Assembly: GCA_947450895.1 (NCBI GenBank)
Contig: CANFWT010000026.1
Location: 1-34,634, forward strand
Direction of reading: 5' to 3'
Length of the DNA stretch: 34,634 bases
Source: Comamonadaceae bacterium
Lineage (GTDB): Bacteria; Pseudomonadota; Gammaproteobacteria; Burkholderiales; Burkholderiaceae_C
Shown here: piece after piece, positions 1 to 7,744 of the stretch
How positions within the stretch are numbered: the first letter of the stretch is position 1
Layout: every line of letters starts with the position of its first letter
Made by a program: the position numbers and the translations under genes
Notes under the pieces: model-generated
What the model saw: only the letters and a program-made list of their open reading frames with translations
Databases searched by the model: none
Told to the model about the DNA's origin: nothing

Positions 1-96
1 CGCCTTGGGCACTTTGATGCCGTATCCATCAGAGGATCCAACCCGACCACTCGGGAAATCCTTCTCGATCAACGGCTGTTCAATCTCAGTGCTCAA
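1..96 (-). CDS. N-terminus of an unrecognised protein (cut by window edge)
   Basis: A leftward reading frame runs off the left edge. It starts with TTG at 96-94, preceded on the minus strand by AAAAGGAG with a six-base gap, which is a good ribosome binding site. The 32 visible residues begin MSTEIEQPLIEKDF and contain no hydrophobic segment or signal peptide. I do not recognise the family. The gene is divergent from the nhaR-like regulator, so the two probably share the 97-303 control region. The start rests on the binding site alone, because no in-frame ATG is present. Confidence 0.5.
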   Translation of the reverse strand, partial: MSTEIEQPLIEKDFPSGRVGSSDGYGIKVPKA

Positions 97-216
97 AACC
101 TGCTCCTTTTAAGGTGGGAGGCATCCATAGCATCTCCTCATAAATCGCACCCGCAGGCACGGGGTGCAGGGTCGGCGCGGTAGGCGCCCGAAAAAGCGAA
201 TGTAAAAGCGTTTATT

Positions 217-259
217 CTTCGCGTAAATTCGTATTTTGGATAAAAATACTTCGCATAAA
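217..259. promoter_or_regulatory. Inverted and direct repeats upstream of the LysR gene
   Basis: GTATTTT at 231-237 and AAAATAC at 243-249 form a perfect 7-bp inverted repeat with a five-base spacer. It is flanked by an imperfect direct repeat, CTTCGCGTAAA at 217-227 and CTTCGCATAAA at 249-259, whose copies are 32 bp apart, about three helical turns. The block ends about 45 bp before the regulator start. LysR-type proteins commonly bind such dyads near their own gene. Use as an operator is inferred. Confidence 0.4.
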
Positions 260-303
260 CCGCAGTGATTGAGTTCACTGGTTTTTCATTCAACAAGGCT
301 TCA

Positions 304-1197
304 ATGAACTTCAAGCACCTCCACTATTTTTGGGTGACAGCCAAGGCCGGCGGCGTGATGCGCGCGGGTGCGCAGCTGCACACCACGCCGCAAACACTGT
401 CGGGCCAAATCCGCCTGCTCGAAGAGGACTTGGGCCGAAAGCTATTTCAGAAGAGCGGGCGCACCATGGAGTTGACCGAGGCCGGGCGCGTGGCGCTGGG
501 CTATGCAGACCAGATATTTGCGTGGGGCGGTGAATTGGAGTCCGCGGTACGCCAAGCCCACGGGGGCCAACCGGTACTGGAGTTTCGGGTTGGTGTCGCC
601 GATGCGGTCAACAAGTCGGTGGCCTACCGGCTGCTCGAGCCAGCGCTGGGCCTGGGCGTGCCGGTACGCCTGGTCGCCGCCGAGGGTAAATTCCCCGAGC
701 TGCTGTCGCGCTTGGCGCTCAACCGGCTGGATCTGGTGATTGCTGATGAGCCAATGGCCCGGCGCATCAACGTTCGCGCTTTCAATCATTCCTTGGGCCG
801 CAGCGACATGTCTTTTTTTGCGACACCCGCGCTGGCGGAGCAGTTGCGCGGGCCTTTCCCAGCCTGCCTGTCCGGCATGCCGCTTCTGATTCCGGGCGCC
901 CAGGCATCGGTGCGCCAGCAGCTGGAGGCTTGGCTGACGCGCCACGGAATCGCACCCCGCATCGTCGGTGAATTTGACGATGCGGCCCTGATGACTGCGT
1001 TTGGCCGCCAGGGAAGCGGTGTGTTCATGGTGCCCAGCGTGATGGAGGCGGAGACTCTGGCGCAGTTCGGTGTGCGTTGCGTGGGTCGCACGGATGAACT
1101 GGTGGAGGAATTCTTTGCGGTATCAGTGGAGCGGCGCATCACCCACCCCTGTGTGGTGGCCATTACCGATGCAGCGCGCGGCCAGTTGTTTGGTTAG
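304..1197 (+). CDS. nhaR: LysR-family transcriptional regulator, NhaR-like
   Basis: A 297-residue LysR-type regulator. The start MNFKHLHYFWVTAKAGG is typical of the NhaR branch, which in E. coli activates the Na+/H+ antiporter gene nhaA in response to sodium. The N-terminal winged helix-turn-helix covers about residues 5-62 (TTPQTLSGQIRLLEEDLGRK); the rest is the LysR effector-binding domain. I chose ATG 304 over the in-frame GTG at 265 because homologues begin at MNFKHLHYFW and the extra 13 residues resemble no family sequence. No nhaA is nearby, so the target may differ. It is divergent from the partial gene at 1-96, and a dyad-rich region lies just upstream. The family is certain; the exact regulon is not. 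Confidence 0.85.
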   Translation: MNFKHLHYFWVTAKAGGVMRAGAQLHTTPQTLSGQIRLLEEDLGRKLFQKSGRTMELTEAGRVALGYADQIFAWGGELESAVRQAHGGQPVLEFRVGVADAVNKSVAYRLLEPALGLGVPVRLVAAEGKFPELLSRLALNRLDLVIADEPMARRINVRAFNHSLGRSDMSFFATPALAEQLRGPFPACLSGMPLLIPGAQASVRQQLEAWLTRHGIAPRIVGEFDDAALMTAFGRQGSGVFMVPSVMEAETLAQFGVRCVGRTDELVEEFFAVSVERRITHPCVVAITDAARGQLFG

Positions 1198-1253
1198 CGC
1201 CCGACGCCCTGTTTTCGGCTCAAGCACCGAGGTGACAGCGCGAAGGTGGCCAG

Positions 1254-3986
1254 CTATGACTGATTGAGCGCCGTGCGCAGGCCCGTACCCGGCGGCAAGC
1301 AGGTAAAAGTGAGCGGTTGGCTGCTGGTGGCCAGCTGGCGCAGCGCAGCGTCCGATTTGCTGCCACCACCGCGCATCAGCCACGTTCCGTCGGCTTGCAT
1401 CAAAGCATTAAAGGCGACACCGTCTGCAGCCCCACGGGCTTGCAGGTCGCATGCGCGGCGCGGCGTGGTCACCTGAGGCTGCTGCTTGAGCAAAGTGAGC
1501 CGCGCCTCGGTCTCGCTGGTCGCTCCAGGGCGCCAAGTGACTTGCTGGCCTACCACGGGCGCAAAGTCAGTGTCAAAAGCCAGCACAAAGGCGCTGACCT
1601 TTTTGCGATCAAGCGCCGGGTTGTCGAACACGAAGACTGGGTCTGAGAAGAAGTTCTCCAAGGTGTCAATCGAGCCGTCATTGCCAAAACCAAATCCCCG
1701 AACTTGCGGGCCCGTGTTGGCGGAGCCAGCCGCTGCGCTAAAGCCAAACATGCCCACTTTTTGGTACATATTGCGCAACTGCGGAATCTTGAAATCTCCG
1801 GTTACGCGGTCTCCTTCAAACGTCATCAAGCCTGCAGTACCGAATTTTCCGCGCGCCGGATCTAGCGTGTGGCAATCGTTGCACGAGCCCAAACCGGTCA
1901 CATCTTTTTTGTTGTTGTAAATCGCTTGACCGGCTGCCTGATCGGGGGTGAGCGTGTTGTCCAGACGCCGCACCGGGTTAGGCGGCATAGCCAGCGCCAT
2001 GGCAAAGTTGGTAAAGGATTGCATTTGCGCTGGGGTTAGGGTGGAGTCGCGGCCCAGCAAACTCACAAAGGAGTCGTTGAATTCTTTGAATGCCGCTTCT
2101 TCCACCGACTCCAAGCGTCCGTTGACGTTGGTTTTGTTCAGGCCCATGCGGTCGCCGCGCCAGTGCAAGGGGCCATTACCGCGCATGCCCCGCAAAGTCT
2201 GGGTGGTCATCGGGCCTTTGACCGGGTGAAATGCAAACGTGGTCTTCACGAAGGTGGAGCGCGGAAGATAGGCGTTTTGGTTGGTAATGGTGGACTCGTC
2301 CGGGTTGCCCAAATCCCAGGCCAGCTGGTCCATGTCGCCAAACATGTGGCAGCTCGCGCACGACACCGAGCCGTTGGCCGAGCTGAGTTGGGCGTCGTAC
2401 AAAAACTGGCGGCCCGCACGCATGGCGGTGCTCTCCGGGCTGAACAAGTCAGTGCTCGCCAGCACTTTCTTGGCGGCTGTGTCCACCACGCTAACGCTGT
2501 GGGCGGTATGCGAATACACGTACAGTCGCTTGCCGTTGGCGCTCAAGGCCAAGCCTGCAGGCCCGGCTGGCACGTCGATATGGGTGCTGGCATCGGGCGT
2601 GAAATTGGCCGTCAAACCATTGGTGGGCAGCACTGCCACCTTGCCAGAGCCAAAGGCTGCCACGTACATCAGTTCTCCGCCGGGGCTGGTTACCATGGCC
2701 ATGGCTTGCGCCAGTGTTTTGGCCTTGTCAGCCGCTGGCACGGCGCTGCCTTGCAGCGTGTAGTCCAAGTGCCGGTTCAGATGCACCGGCGTGACTGCCG
2801 CGCTGCTGGGGTCGATCACCGTGATCCGGCTCTCTGCAATGCGGCCACGCACCGTGCTGCCGCTACTGCGGGCGCCCGATCCTTCAAAGCGGACCTCGTT
2901 AAAGGCTTCGGTATTGCTGACAAATAGCTTGCCGTTTGCGGGGTTGACCGCCATATTGAACAAGGTGGTGCCCACACCGCTGAAGCTGGCCTGGGCTGTG
3001 GGCGCAGCGGCCGCAGCGTCAATCACAAAGACGTCGTCGTCCGGAATGCTGAACTTCACCCGGTCAGACCAGTCCTTTGCGGTGTCGTCGAGCCACTGGG
3101 TGCCCTTGTTGCGAACGATCAAGCCGGTGCGCAACGCAGCTTGTCCGTCCAAGCTGCTGGGGGAGGAGGGTTTGAGAAAGGGGGTGTTGGTGTTTCCCAC
3201 CGTCTGGAACAGCGAGTCCCTGTGCAGGGTGGTGGTTCGGTTGCCGGAATGAAAGGCCGCCGCATAGACCGAGGCGCCATCAGGACTGGCTGCCAGCGCG
3301 CGCGGCACTTCGGTGCGCAGGTTCACGATGGCCAAGGGCTTGCCATTCAGGTCATCGCCCACATTGGCCGCGTCGAACACCCATACATCCGCGCGTCCAA
3401 CGCCAGGGGTGGTGAGGTAATCGGAAGTAAAGCCCGGCTTGTTTTGACCGCGTGCGGCGGCAGTGATGAATGCCCGGTCGCGGCCCGGTCCGGCAAAGAC
3501 GATGTCGCGCGGCTCGTCGCCAACTTGCAGGGTGCGCAGCACGCGGGGCGTGCCATCAAGCCGCACCACGCTAACCGAGTCAGACAGGTGGTTCACCACC
3601 CACACCTCGTTGCCATTGCGCTCGGCCACTGCAACCGGTTCCAGGCCGACGCTCACGGTGCTGGCCAGGCGCAAGGCGTCGCCTTCTACGGCATAGATCT
3701 CTAAGCAATGGGTCGGTGTGTTGGTCACATAAAGGCGCTGCCCGTCCGCAGACAGTGCGACCGGCCGCACCGGACCGCTCTCAAACGTGACCACTGAACC
3801 TGGTGCTGTGTCCGCTGTGAGCGTGTCGGCTTGGGTACCGCATTGGAATACGGGCTTTGCCAGAGTGTCGCCCAGCGACTTTTCAATTTCTGCCTTGGTA
3901 ACGGTCGGCCCCTCGGACACTGGCGCCGTGCCATCGCTCCCGCAGCCGCAAAGCAGTATTGCAATGGCCAATGATGCAAGACGCAT
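1254..3986 (-). CDS. Diheme c-type cytochrome lipoprotein with beta-propeller and peroxidase-like domain
   Basis: A 910-residue exported protein. The N-terminus MRLASLAIAILLCGCGSD has a lipoprotein signal with the likely lipidated Cys at residue 15. Residues about 65-510 hold repeated YVTN/beta-propeller blades (for example DGQRLYVTNTPTHCLEIY and NGKRLYVYSHTAHSVSVVD). The C-terminal part has two heme c motifs, CASCH at 543-547 and CNDCH at 702-706, spaced as in the MauG / cytochrome c peroxidase family. It probably carries out periplasmic redox chemistry anchored at a membrane; the substrate cannot be told. ATG 3986 is preceded by GGGTAGGTGA. It stands alone, convergent with nhaR and divergent from the mipA-like gene. 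A large antisense frame inside it is a shadow. Confidence 0.85.
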   Translation of the reverse strand: MRLASLAIAILLCGCGSDGTAPVSEGPTVTKAEIEKSLGDTLAKPVFQCGTQADTLTADTAPGSVVTFESGPVRPVALSADGQRLYVTNTPTHCLEIYAVEGDALRLASTVSVGLEPVAVAERNGNEVWVVNHLSDSVSVVRLDGTPRVLRTLQVGDEPRDIVFAGPGRDRAFITAAARGQNKPGFTSDYLTTPGVGRADVWVFDAANVGDDLNGKPLAIVNLRTEVPRALAASPDGASVYAAAFHSGNRTTTLHRDSLFQTVGNTNTPFLKPSSPSSLDGQAALRTGLIVRNKGTQWLDDTAKDWSDRVKFSIPDDDVFVIDAAAAAPTAQASFSGVGTTLFNMAVNPANGKLFVSNTEAFNEVRFEGSGARSSGSTVRGRIAESRITVIDPSSAAVTPVHLNRHLDYTLQGSAVPAADKAKTLAQAMAMVTSPGGELMYVAAFGSGKVAVLPTNGLTANFTPDASTHIDVPAGPAGLALSANGKRLYVYSHTAHSVSVVDTAAKKVLASTDLFSPESTAMRAGRQFLYDAQLSSANGSVSCASCHMFGDMDQLAWDLGNPDESTITNQNAYLPRSTFVKTTFAFHPVKGPMTTQTLRGMRGNGPLHWRGDRMGLNKTNVNGRLESVEEAAFKEFNDSFVSLLGRDSTLTPAQMQSFTNFAMALAMPPNPVRRLDNTLTPDQAAGQAIYNNKKDVTGLGSCNDCHTLDPARGKFGTAGLMTFEGDRVTGDFKIPQLRNMYQKVGMFGFSAAAGSANTGPQVRGFGFGNDGSIDTLENFFSDPVFVFDNPALDRKKVSAFVLAFDTDFAPVVGQQVTWRPGATSETEARLTLLKQQPQVTTPRRACDLQARGAADGVAFNALMQADGTWLMRGGGSKSDAALRQLATSSQPLTFTCLPPGTGLRTALNQS

Positions 3987-4146
3987 ACTTCACCTACCCT
4001 CTTTATCGTTGATCTTCCGAAAATATTATGCGCCCTGTATTTCCTGCGCAGAGACGGTCATAAATTATTAAAAAACCGAAATTCCTGTAAAAATGCTAAC
4101 TAATTTATAGATTTTGCGATCGCTTCAAGCATCACGGGGTGTTTTC

Positions 4147-4995
4147 ATGACTTATTTTTTGAACGCGCGGGCCGGCCGACGGCTTTTTGCCGCATCAGTG
4201 ACACTCTTCCCACTGTGGGCCCAGGCCCAATTGGATGTGCGTGGCTTGCCGCTGTGGGAAGTGGGTGCGTTTGCGGGGTCGCTCACCACTCCGGCCTATC
4301 CGGCTTCGGCCGAGCGTTTTGAGCGGCATTTGGTCTTGCCTTACTTTGTTTACCGCGGGGAAATGTTGCGGGTGGACCGCGATGGCGTCGACGCCCGTCT
4401 GCGCCTTGCGCCCGGCTACGAACTCGATGTGGGCCTGAGCGGCTCCTTTCCCGCCACATCCAAGGACATCGCCGTGCGCCAAGGCATGCCCGACCTCGGC
4501 ACCCTGGTGGAGTTTGGTCCGCGGCTCAAGGTGCATTTGGGAGTTCCTGGCCCAGGCTTTCGGCTATGGATGGATTTGCCGCTGCGCAGCGTGATTGAGT
4601 TCAACGGCGGCACACGCAGCCAGGGCATGGTGTTTGAGCCCACTGTGGTCCTAGAAGGCGCTGATATCGGCGCCGGCTGGAGCCTGAGCGCCAAAGCCGG
4701 CCTGACCTGGGGCGACCAGCGGGTGAACCAGTATTTCTACGGCGTGCCATCTGTCTATGCCACGGGTTTGCGTCCTGCGTATGAGGCCCAGGCAGGTTGG
4801 ATCAACGCGCGCGCCAGCCTGGGCACCAGCAAAAACCTCAGCGTTGATCTGCGCGTGTTTGGCTATGCGCGCATGGACTATTACGGCCTGGGCGCCAATA
4901 CTGCCAGTCCCTTGGCTTTGCAAAGCAGCAGTCCCACGGTAGGCGTGGGACTGACCTGGACGCTGGGGCGCTCGGATGCGCTTGTAAGTCCGTAG
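4147..4995 (+). CDS. MipA/OmpV family outer-membrane protein
   Basis: A 282-residue outer-membrane protein. A signal peptide ends near residue 27 (LFPLWAQAQ). The mature protein has alternating amphipathic strands and MipA/OmpV hallmarks: LPLWEVGAFAGSLTTPAYPAS near the N-terminus, YFVYRGEMLRVDRDGV, and a terminal beta-strand GVGLTWTLG. Members include MipA, a scaffold for murein synthases, and OmpV, an outer-membrane porin-like protein, but most have no proven role. I took ATG 4147 rather than the in-frame TTG at 4114 because it places the signal peptide normally; its binding site is weak (ACGGGGTG). The 160 bp upstream, shared with the divergent cytochrome lipoprotein gene, is AT-rich and probably holds both promoters. 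Confidence 0.8.
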   Translation: MTYFLNARAGRRLFAASVTLFPLWAQAQLDVRGLPLWEVGAFAGSLTTPAYPASAERFERHLVLPYFVYRGEMLRVDRDGVDARLRLAPGYELDVGLSGSFPATSKDIAVRQGMPDLGTLVEFGPRLKVHLGVPGPGFRLWMDLPLRSVIEFNGGTRSQGMVFEPTVVLEGADIGAGWSLSAKAGLTWGDQRVNQYFYGVPSVYATGLRPAYEAQAGWINARASLGTSKNLSVDLRVFGYARMDYYGLGANTASPLALQSSSPTVGVGLTWTLGRSDALVSP

Positions 4996-5120
4996 CAAGT
5001 CGTTGGCCTGCGTTGCCGCTGGGTTAGTAAGACGCCTGGTGTCGGCTGAGAGACTGGCGCAGCGTGTGCAGCCACGCATACTCGGGCCGTGCCCAAATAC
5101 TCGATCGGCGTGAGCAGGTG

Positions 5121-6053
5121 ATGTCCCTGCGATTCCAACACAAGCTGCGCCGCATGAACTTGCGTCTGCGCTACGCGCGAATGCAGGGTCATCTGCTGCC
5201 CGAAGTCTGGCGCGGCATGTTCTGGGTGGCGCTCAGCGGCGTGGTGTTTTGCCTGCTCAATACGCTGGTGCGTGCCATTACGCTGACGCTGGACCCGTTT
5301 GAGTCGCAGTTTTTGCGCTATCTTTTTAGCGTGGTGGCGATGGTGCCGCTGGTGCTGCGCCAGGGCTGGCGCGCCTACGTACCGGTCAATTTGGCTGGCC
5401 AACTCTGGCGTGGGGCGGTGCACACGCTGGGCTTGATGTTCTGGTTTACCGCGCTGCCCCATCTGGGTTTGGCCGACACCACCGCCATCGGCTTTACTGG
5501 GCCGATTTTCATCATGCTCGGAGCGGCGTGGTTTTTGGGAGAAAAAATGCACGCCGACCGGTGGGTGGCAGCCCTCTTCGGCTTTGCAGGGGTGCTGGTG
5601 GTGATTGCGCCCCAGCTCACTGGAAATGGGGGCTGGTATCCCTTGGTCATGCTGGCCTCGTCGCCGATTTTCGCCGCCTCCTTTCTGATGACCAAAAGCC
5701 TCACCCGCACAGAGCATCCCGGCGTCATTGTGCTGTGGCAGGCTCTTTCGGTCACGTTACTGAGTTTGCCTATGGGGCTGATGCACTGGAGCGCGCCCGC
5801 GCCCTGGCAATGGCTGGGTTTTGCCACCGCCGGCGTGCTGGGCTCATTGGCGCACTACCTCTTGACGCGTGGCTTTCGCGCCACCGACATTTCAGCGACC
5901 CAGTCGCTGCGCTTTCTGGACCTGGTCTGGGCGGCGCTGATGGGCTGGCTGGTATTTGCTGATGTGCCCAGCCACAGCACGGTGCTGGGGGCGTTAGTAA
6001 TCCTGGCTTCGACCGTGTGGATTGCCCGGCGCGAGCAGCGGCGCCGGTCCTAG
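5121..6053 (+). CDS. EamA/DMT-superfamily membrane transporter
   Basis: A 310-residue integral membrane protein with about ten hydrophobic segments in two EamA repeats. Typical motifs are LRYLFSVVAMVPLVLRQG in the first repeat and LADTTAIGFTGPIFIMLGAAWFLGEK at its end. The drug/metabolite transporter superfamily exports amino acids, metabolites or nucleobases; the substrate cannot be read from sequence. ATG 5121 follows GTGAGCAGGTG, a modest binding site. ATG 5154 and 5184 are also in frame and would still leave all membrane segments intact. It is convergent with a second EamA transporter at 6111. The 57 bp between them has only a short CCGTG-c-CACGG hairpin. Confidence 0.8.
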   Translation: MSLRFQHKLRRMNLRLRYARMQGHLLPEVWRGMFWVALSGVVFCLLNTLVRAITLTLDPFESQFLRYLFSVVAMVPLVLRQGWRAYVPVNLAGQLWRGAVHTLGLMFWFTALPHLGLADTTAIGFTGPIFIMLGAAWFLGEKMHADRWVAALFGFAGVLVVIAPQLTGNGGWYPLVMLASSPIFAASFLMTKSLTRTEHPGVIVLWQALSVTLLSLPMGLMHWSAPAPWQWLGFATAGVLGSLAHYLLTRGFRATDISATQSLRFLDLVWAALMGWLVFADVPSHSTVLGALVILASTVWIARREQRRRS

Positions 6054-6110
6054 CATTGTGGTTCCCGTGCCACGGACTCTAGTTTTACGCTAAGCGCCAG
6101 CCCGATCCGT

Positions 6111-7046
6111 TCAGCGCCTGCGCAAAGGAACAACGCCTTGTGCAATCAGCACGCCCAGGCCCACTACGGCGGCAGCCAGCGCCTGCGACCAGTTCCATGA
6201 CTGGCCTAGCGCGAAGAGAATCAACATGACGTAAAACGGCGTAGCGTTGATGTGCAGTGACGAAATTGCGATGCCCAGGCTGCCAATCGACATGATCCAA
6301 AGCACCTGGCTGATTGCCAGGCCGCCGATAGAAAACACGGCCAGCGCGCCCAACTCCCTGGCTCCCAGCGCACTCCAATCCGGCCCCGCACCGCCCAGCA
6401 GCGCATTGGCTGCAGCCGCCACACCCGTGGCCAGGGCTGCGCCGCTGAGGGTGACGGTCGTGCGTCCCAGCGGCGTGAGTTCAGGGAAGGAGGTGACTGT
6501 CATGCGCGAGCCCAAGGTGTAAAGCACGATCGAGCCAAAGCACAGCAAGGCGCCCAAGCCCATGCCCATCCCGTCGTCTGTGCCGCCCAGGGCCATCAAG
6601 CCACCACCGAGGCTAAGTATGACGCCCAGCACCAGTTCCAGCGTCATCTTGCGCCCGTCGAGCAGCACTTCAATGGCGATGCCGACCACGGGCATGGCTG
6701 CCGAGATCACTGCCACGGTCACCATATTCGTGCGGCCTTGGCCAAGCACCAACAGGAAGGCGCTAATGCCTATGCCGCCGCCGCCCACGAGCACGCCTTT
6801 GCCCCAGTGGGCAACCCGCAGCGCAGCGCCACCCTCCCGCCACCACCACAGCGGCAGCAGGCACAGTGACGCCAGGGCTATGCGCGCTGCGGTGAGGGGC
6901 AGCGCCGGTACCGGGCCAATCAGCAGGTCGGCCGCCGGCAGCCCTACCGCCCATACCAGCATGGACAGCATGCACAAAAAATTGGCGAGCGTTCGGTTGG
7001 GAGGCGCCTGCAAGTCAGACCCCGCCTTGCGGGTGCGTGGGGTCAA
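6111..7046 (-). CDS. EamA/DMT-superfamily membrane transporter
   Basis: A second ten-segment drug/metabolite transporter of about 311 residues, unlike the first in detail. Motifs include MLVWAVGLPAADLLIGP and ALPLTAARIALASLCLLPLW, then VVGIAIEVLLDGRK before the second repeat. Its start is uncertain. TTG 7046 gives a 32 bp overlap with the upstream cupin gene. TTG 7013 follows that gene's stop immediately, and ATG 6971 (MLSMLVWAVG) begins at the first membrane segment but has no clear binding site. The overlap implies translational coupling with the cupin. The pair may handle one small metabolite, but that is inferred from position only. Confidence 0.75.
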   Translation of the reverse strand: MTPRTRKAGSDLQAPPNRTLANFLCMLSMLVWAVGLPAADLLIGPVPALPLTAARIALASLCLLPLWWWREGGAALRVAHWGKGVLVGGGGIGISAFLLVLGQGRTNMVTVAVISAAMPVVGIAIEVLLDGRKMTLELVLGVILSLGGGLMALGGTDDGMGMGLGALLCFGSIVLYTLGSRMTVTSFPELTPLGRTTVTLSGAALATGVAAAANALLGGAGPDWSALGARELGALAVFSIGGLAISQVLWIMSIGSLGIAISSLHINATPFYVMLILFALGQSWNWSQALAAAVVGLGVLIAQGVVPLRRR

Positions 7047-7512
7047 TCCATAGCACCGTGTGCGGATGCTCGGCCGGCTCGATGTCCAGGTTTACCGCAA
7101 CGGCTTGGCCATCGCTGCGGCACAGCACGCACTCCAGCGGCTCGTCAGGGCTGGCGTTGATTTCTTGGTGTGGCACAAAGGGTGGGACATAAATAAAGTC
7201 TCCCGGGCCGGCCTCCGCAGTGAACTCCAGCGCATTGCCCCAGCGCATGCGCGCGCGCCCTCGCACCACATAAATTACGCTCTCCAGCGGCCCATGGTGG
7301 TGTGCGCCGGTCTTGGCGTTGGGGTGAATGTGCACCGTACCAGCCCACAACTTTTGCGCGCCTACGCGGGCAAAGTTGATGGCCGCCTTGCGGTCCATAC
7401 CTGGCGTGGATGGCACGTTGCCGTCCAACTGGTCGCCCGGCACCACCCGCACGCCGTCGTGCTTCCAGTCGGTTGGGGTTTGGTCGTGCAATGGGGTGGT
7501 TTTTGTGTCCAT
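7015..7512 (-). CDS. Cupin-domain protein
   Basis: A 165-residue soluble single-domain cupin. The first cupin motif supplies H71, H72, H73 and E77 (TGAHHHGPLESVIYVVRG), and the second supplies H115 (GDFIYVPPFVPHQ), the usual ligands for one divalent metal. Cupins of this size act as small dioxygenases, isomerases or sugar and metabolite sensors; none is favoured here. I chose ATG 7512 (MDTKTTPLHD), nine bases after AAAGG, over the upstream in-frame start at 7551. It is the first gene of a two-gene leftward unit with the EamA transporter and is divergent from oppA; the 232 bp between must hold both promoters. Confidence 0.75.
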   Translation of the reverse strand: MDTKTTPLHDQTPTDWKHDGVRVVPGDQLDGNVPSTPGMDRKAAINFARVGAQKLWAGTVHIHPNAKTGAHHHGPLESVIYVVRGRARMRWGNALEFTAEAGPGDFIYVPPFVPHQEINASPDEPLECVLCRSDGQAVAVNLDIEPAEHPHTVLWIDPTHPQGGV

Positions 7513-7744
7513 GAAAGGAGACCTTTTTTGGATGTGAGCGAAGGGTACCAAGACGTTTGACTAAGAGTATCGCATTGGCAACGGTGCGTTCAAAGCCGGA
7601 CAAACTACGCCGTACTGCACGCTGACGCCCGGTGGACGGTCGGCTGACCCGGGGCAAGCGTTGCGCGCTGTGCTGACGTGCCATACTCGCTCGCCAGGGG
7701 CTGCGTTGCATGCCCATAAAGTCTTCTTTGTCGGAGCTGGAATT

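Noticed and set aside
2163..2927. 254-residue plus-strand frame inside the cytochrome lipoprotein gene
   Set aside because: Opposite strand of a gene with clear motifs; no start signal or domain.
6054..6110. Bidirectional terminator between the two EamA genes
   Set aside because: Only a 5-bp stem (CCGTG/CACGG, 6065-6075) with a one-base loop and a short T-run ten bases away; too weak to call.
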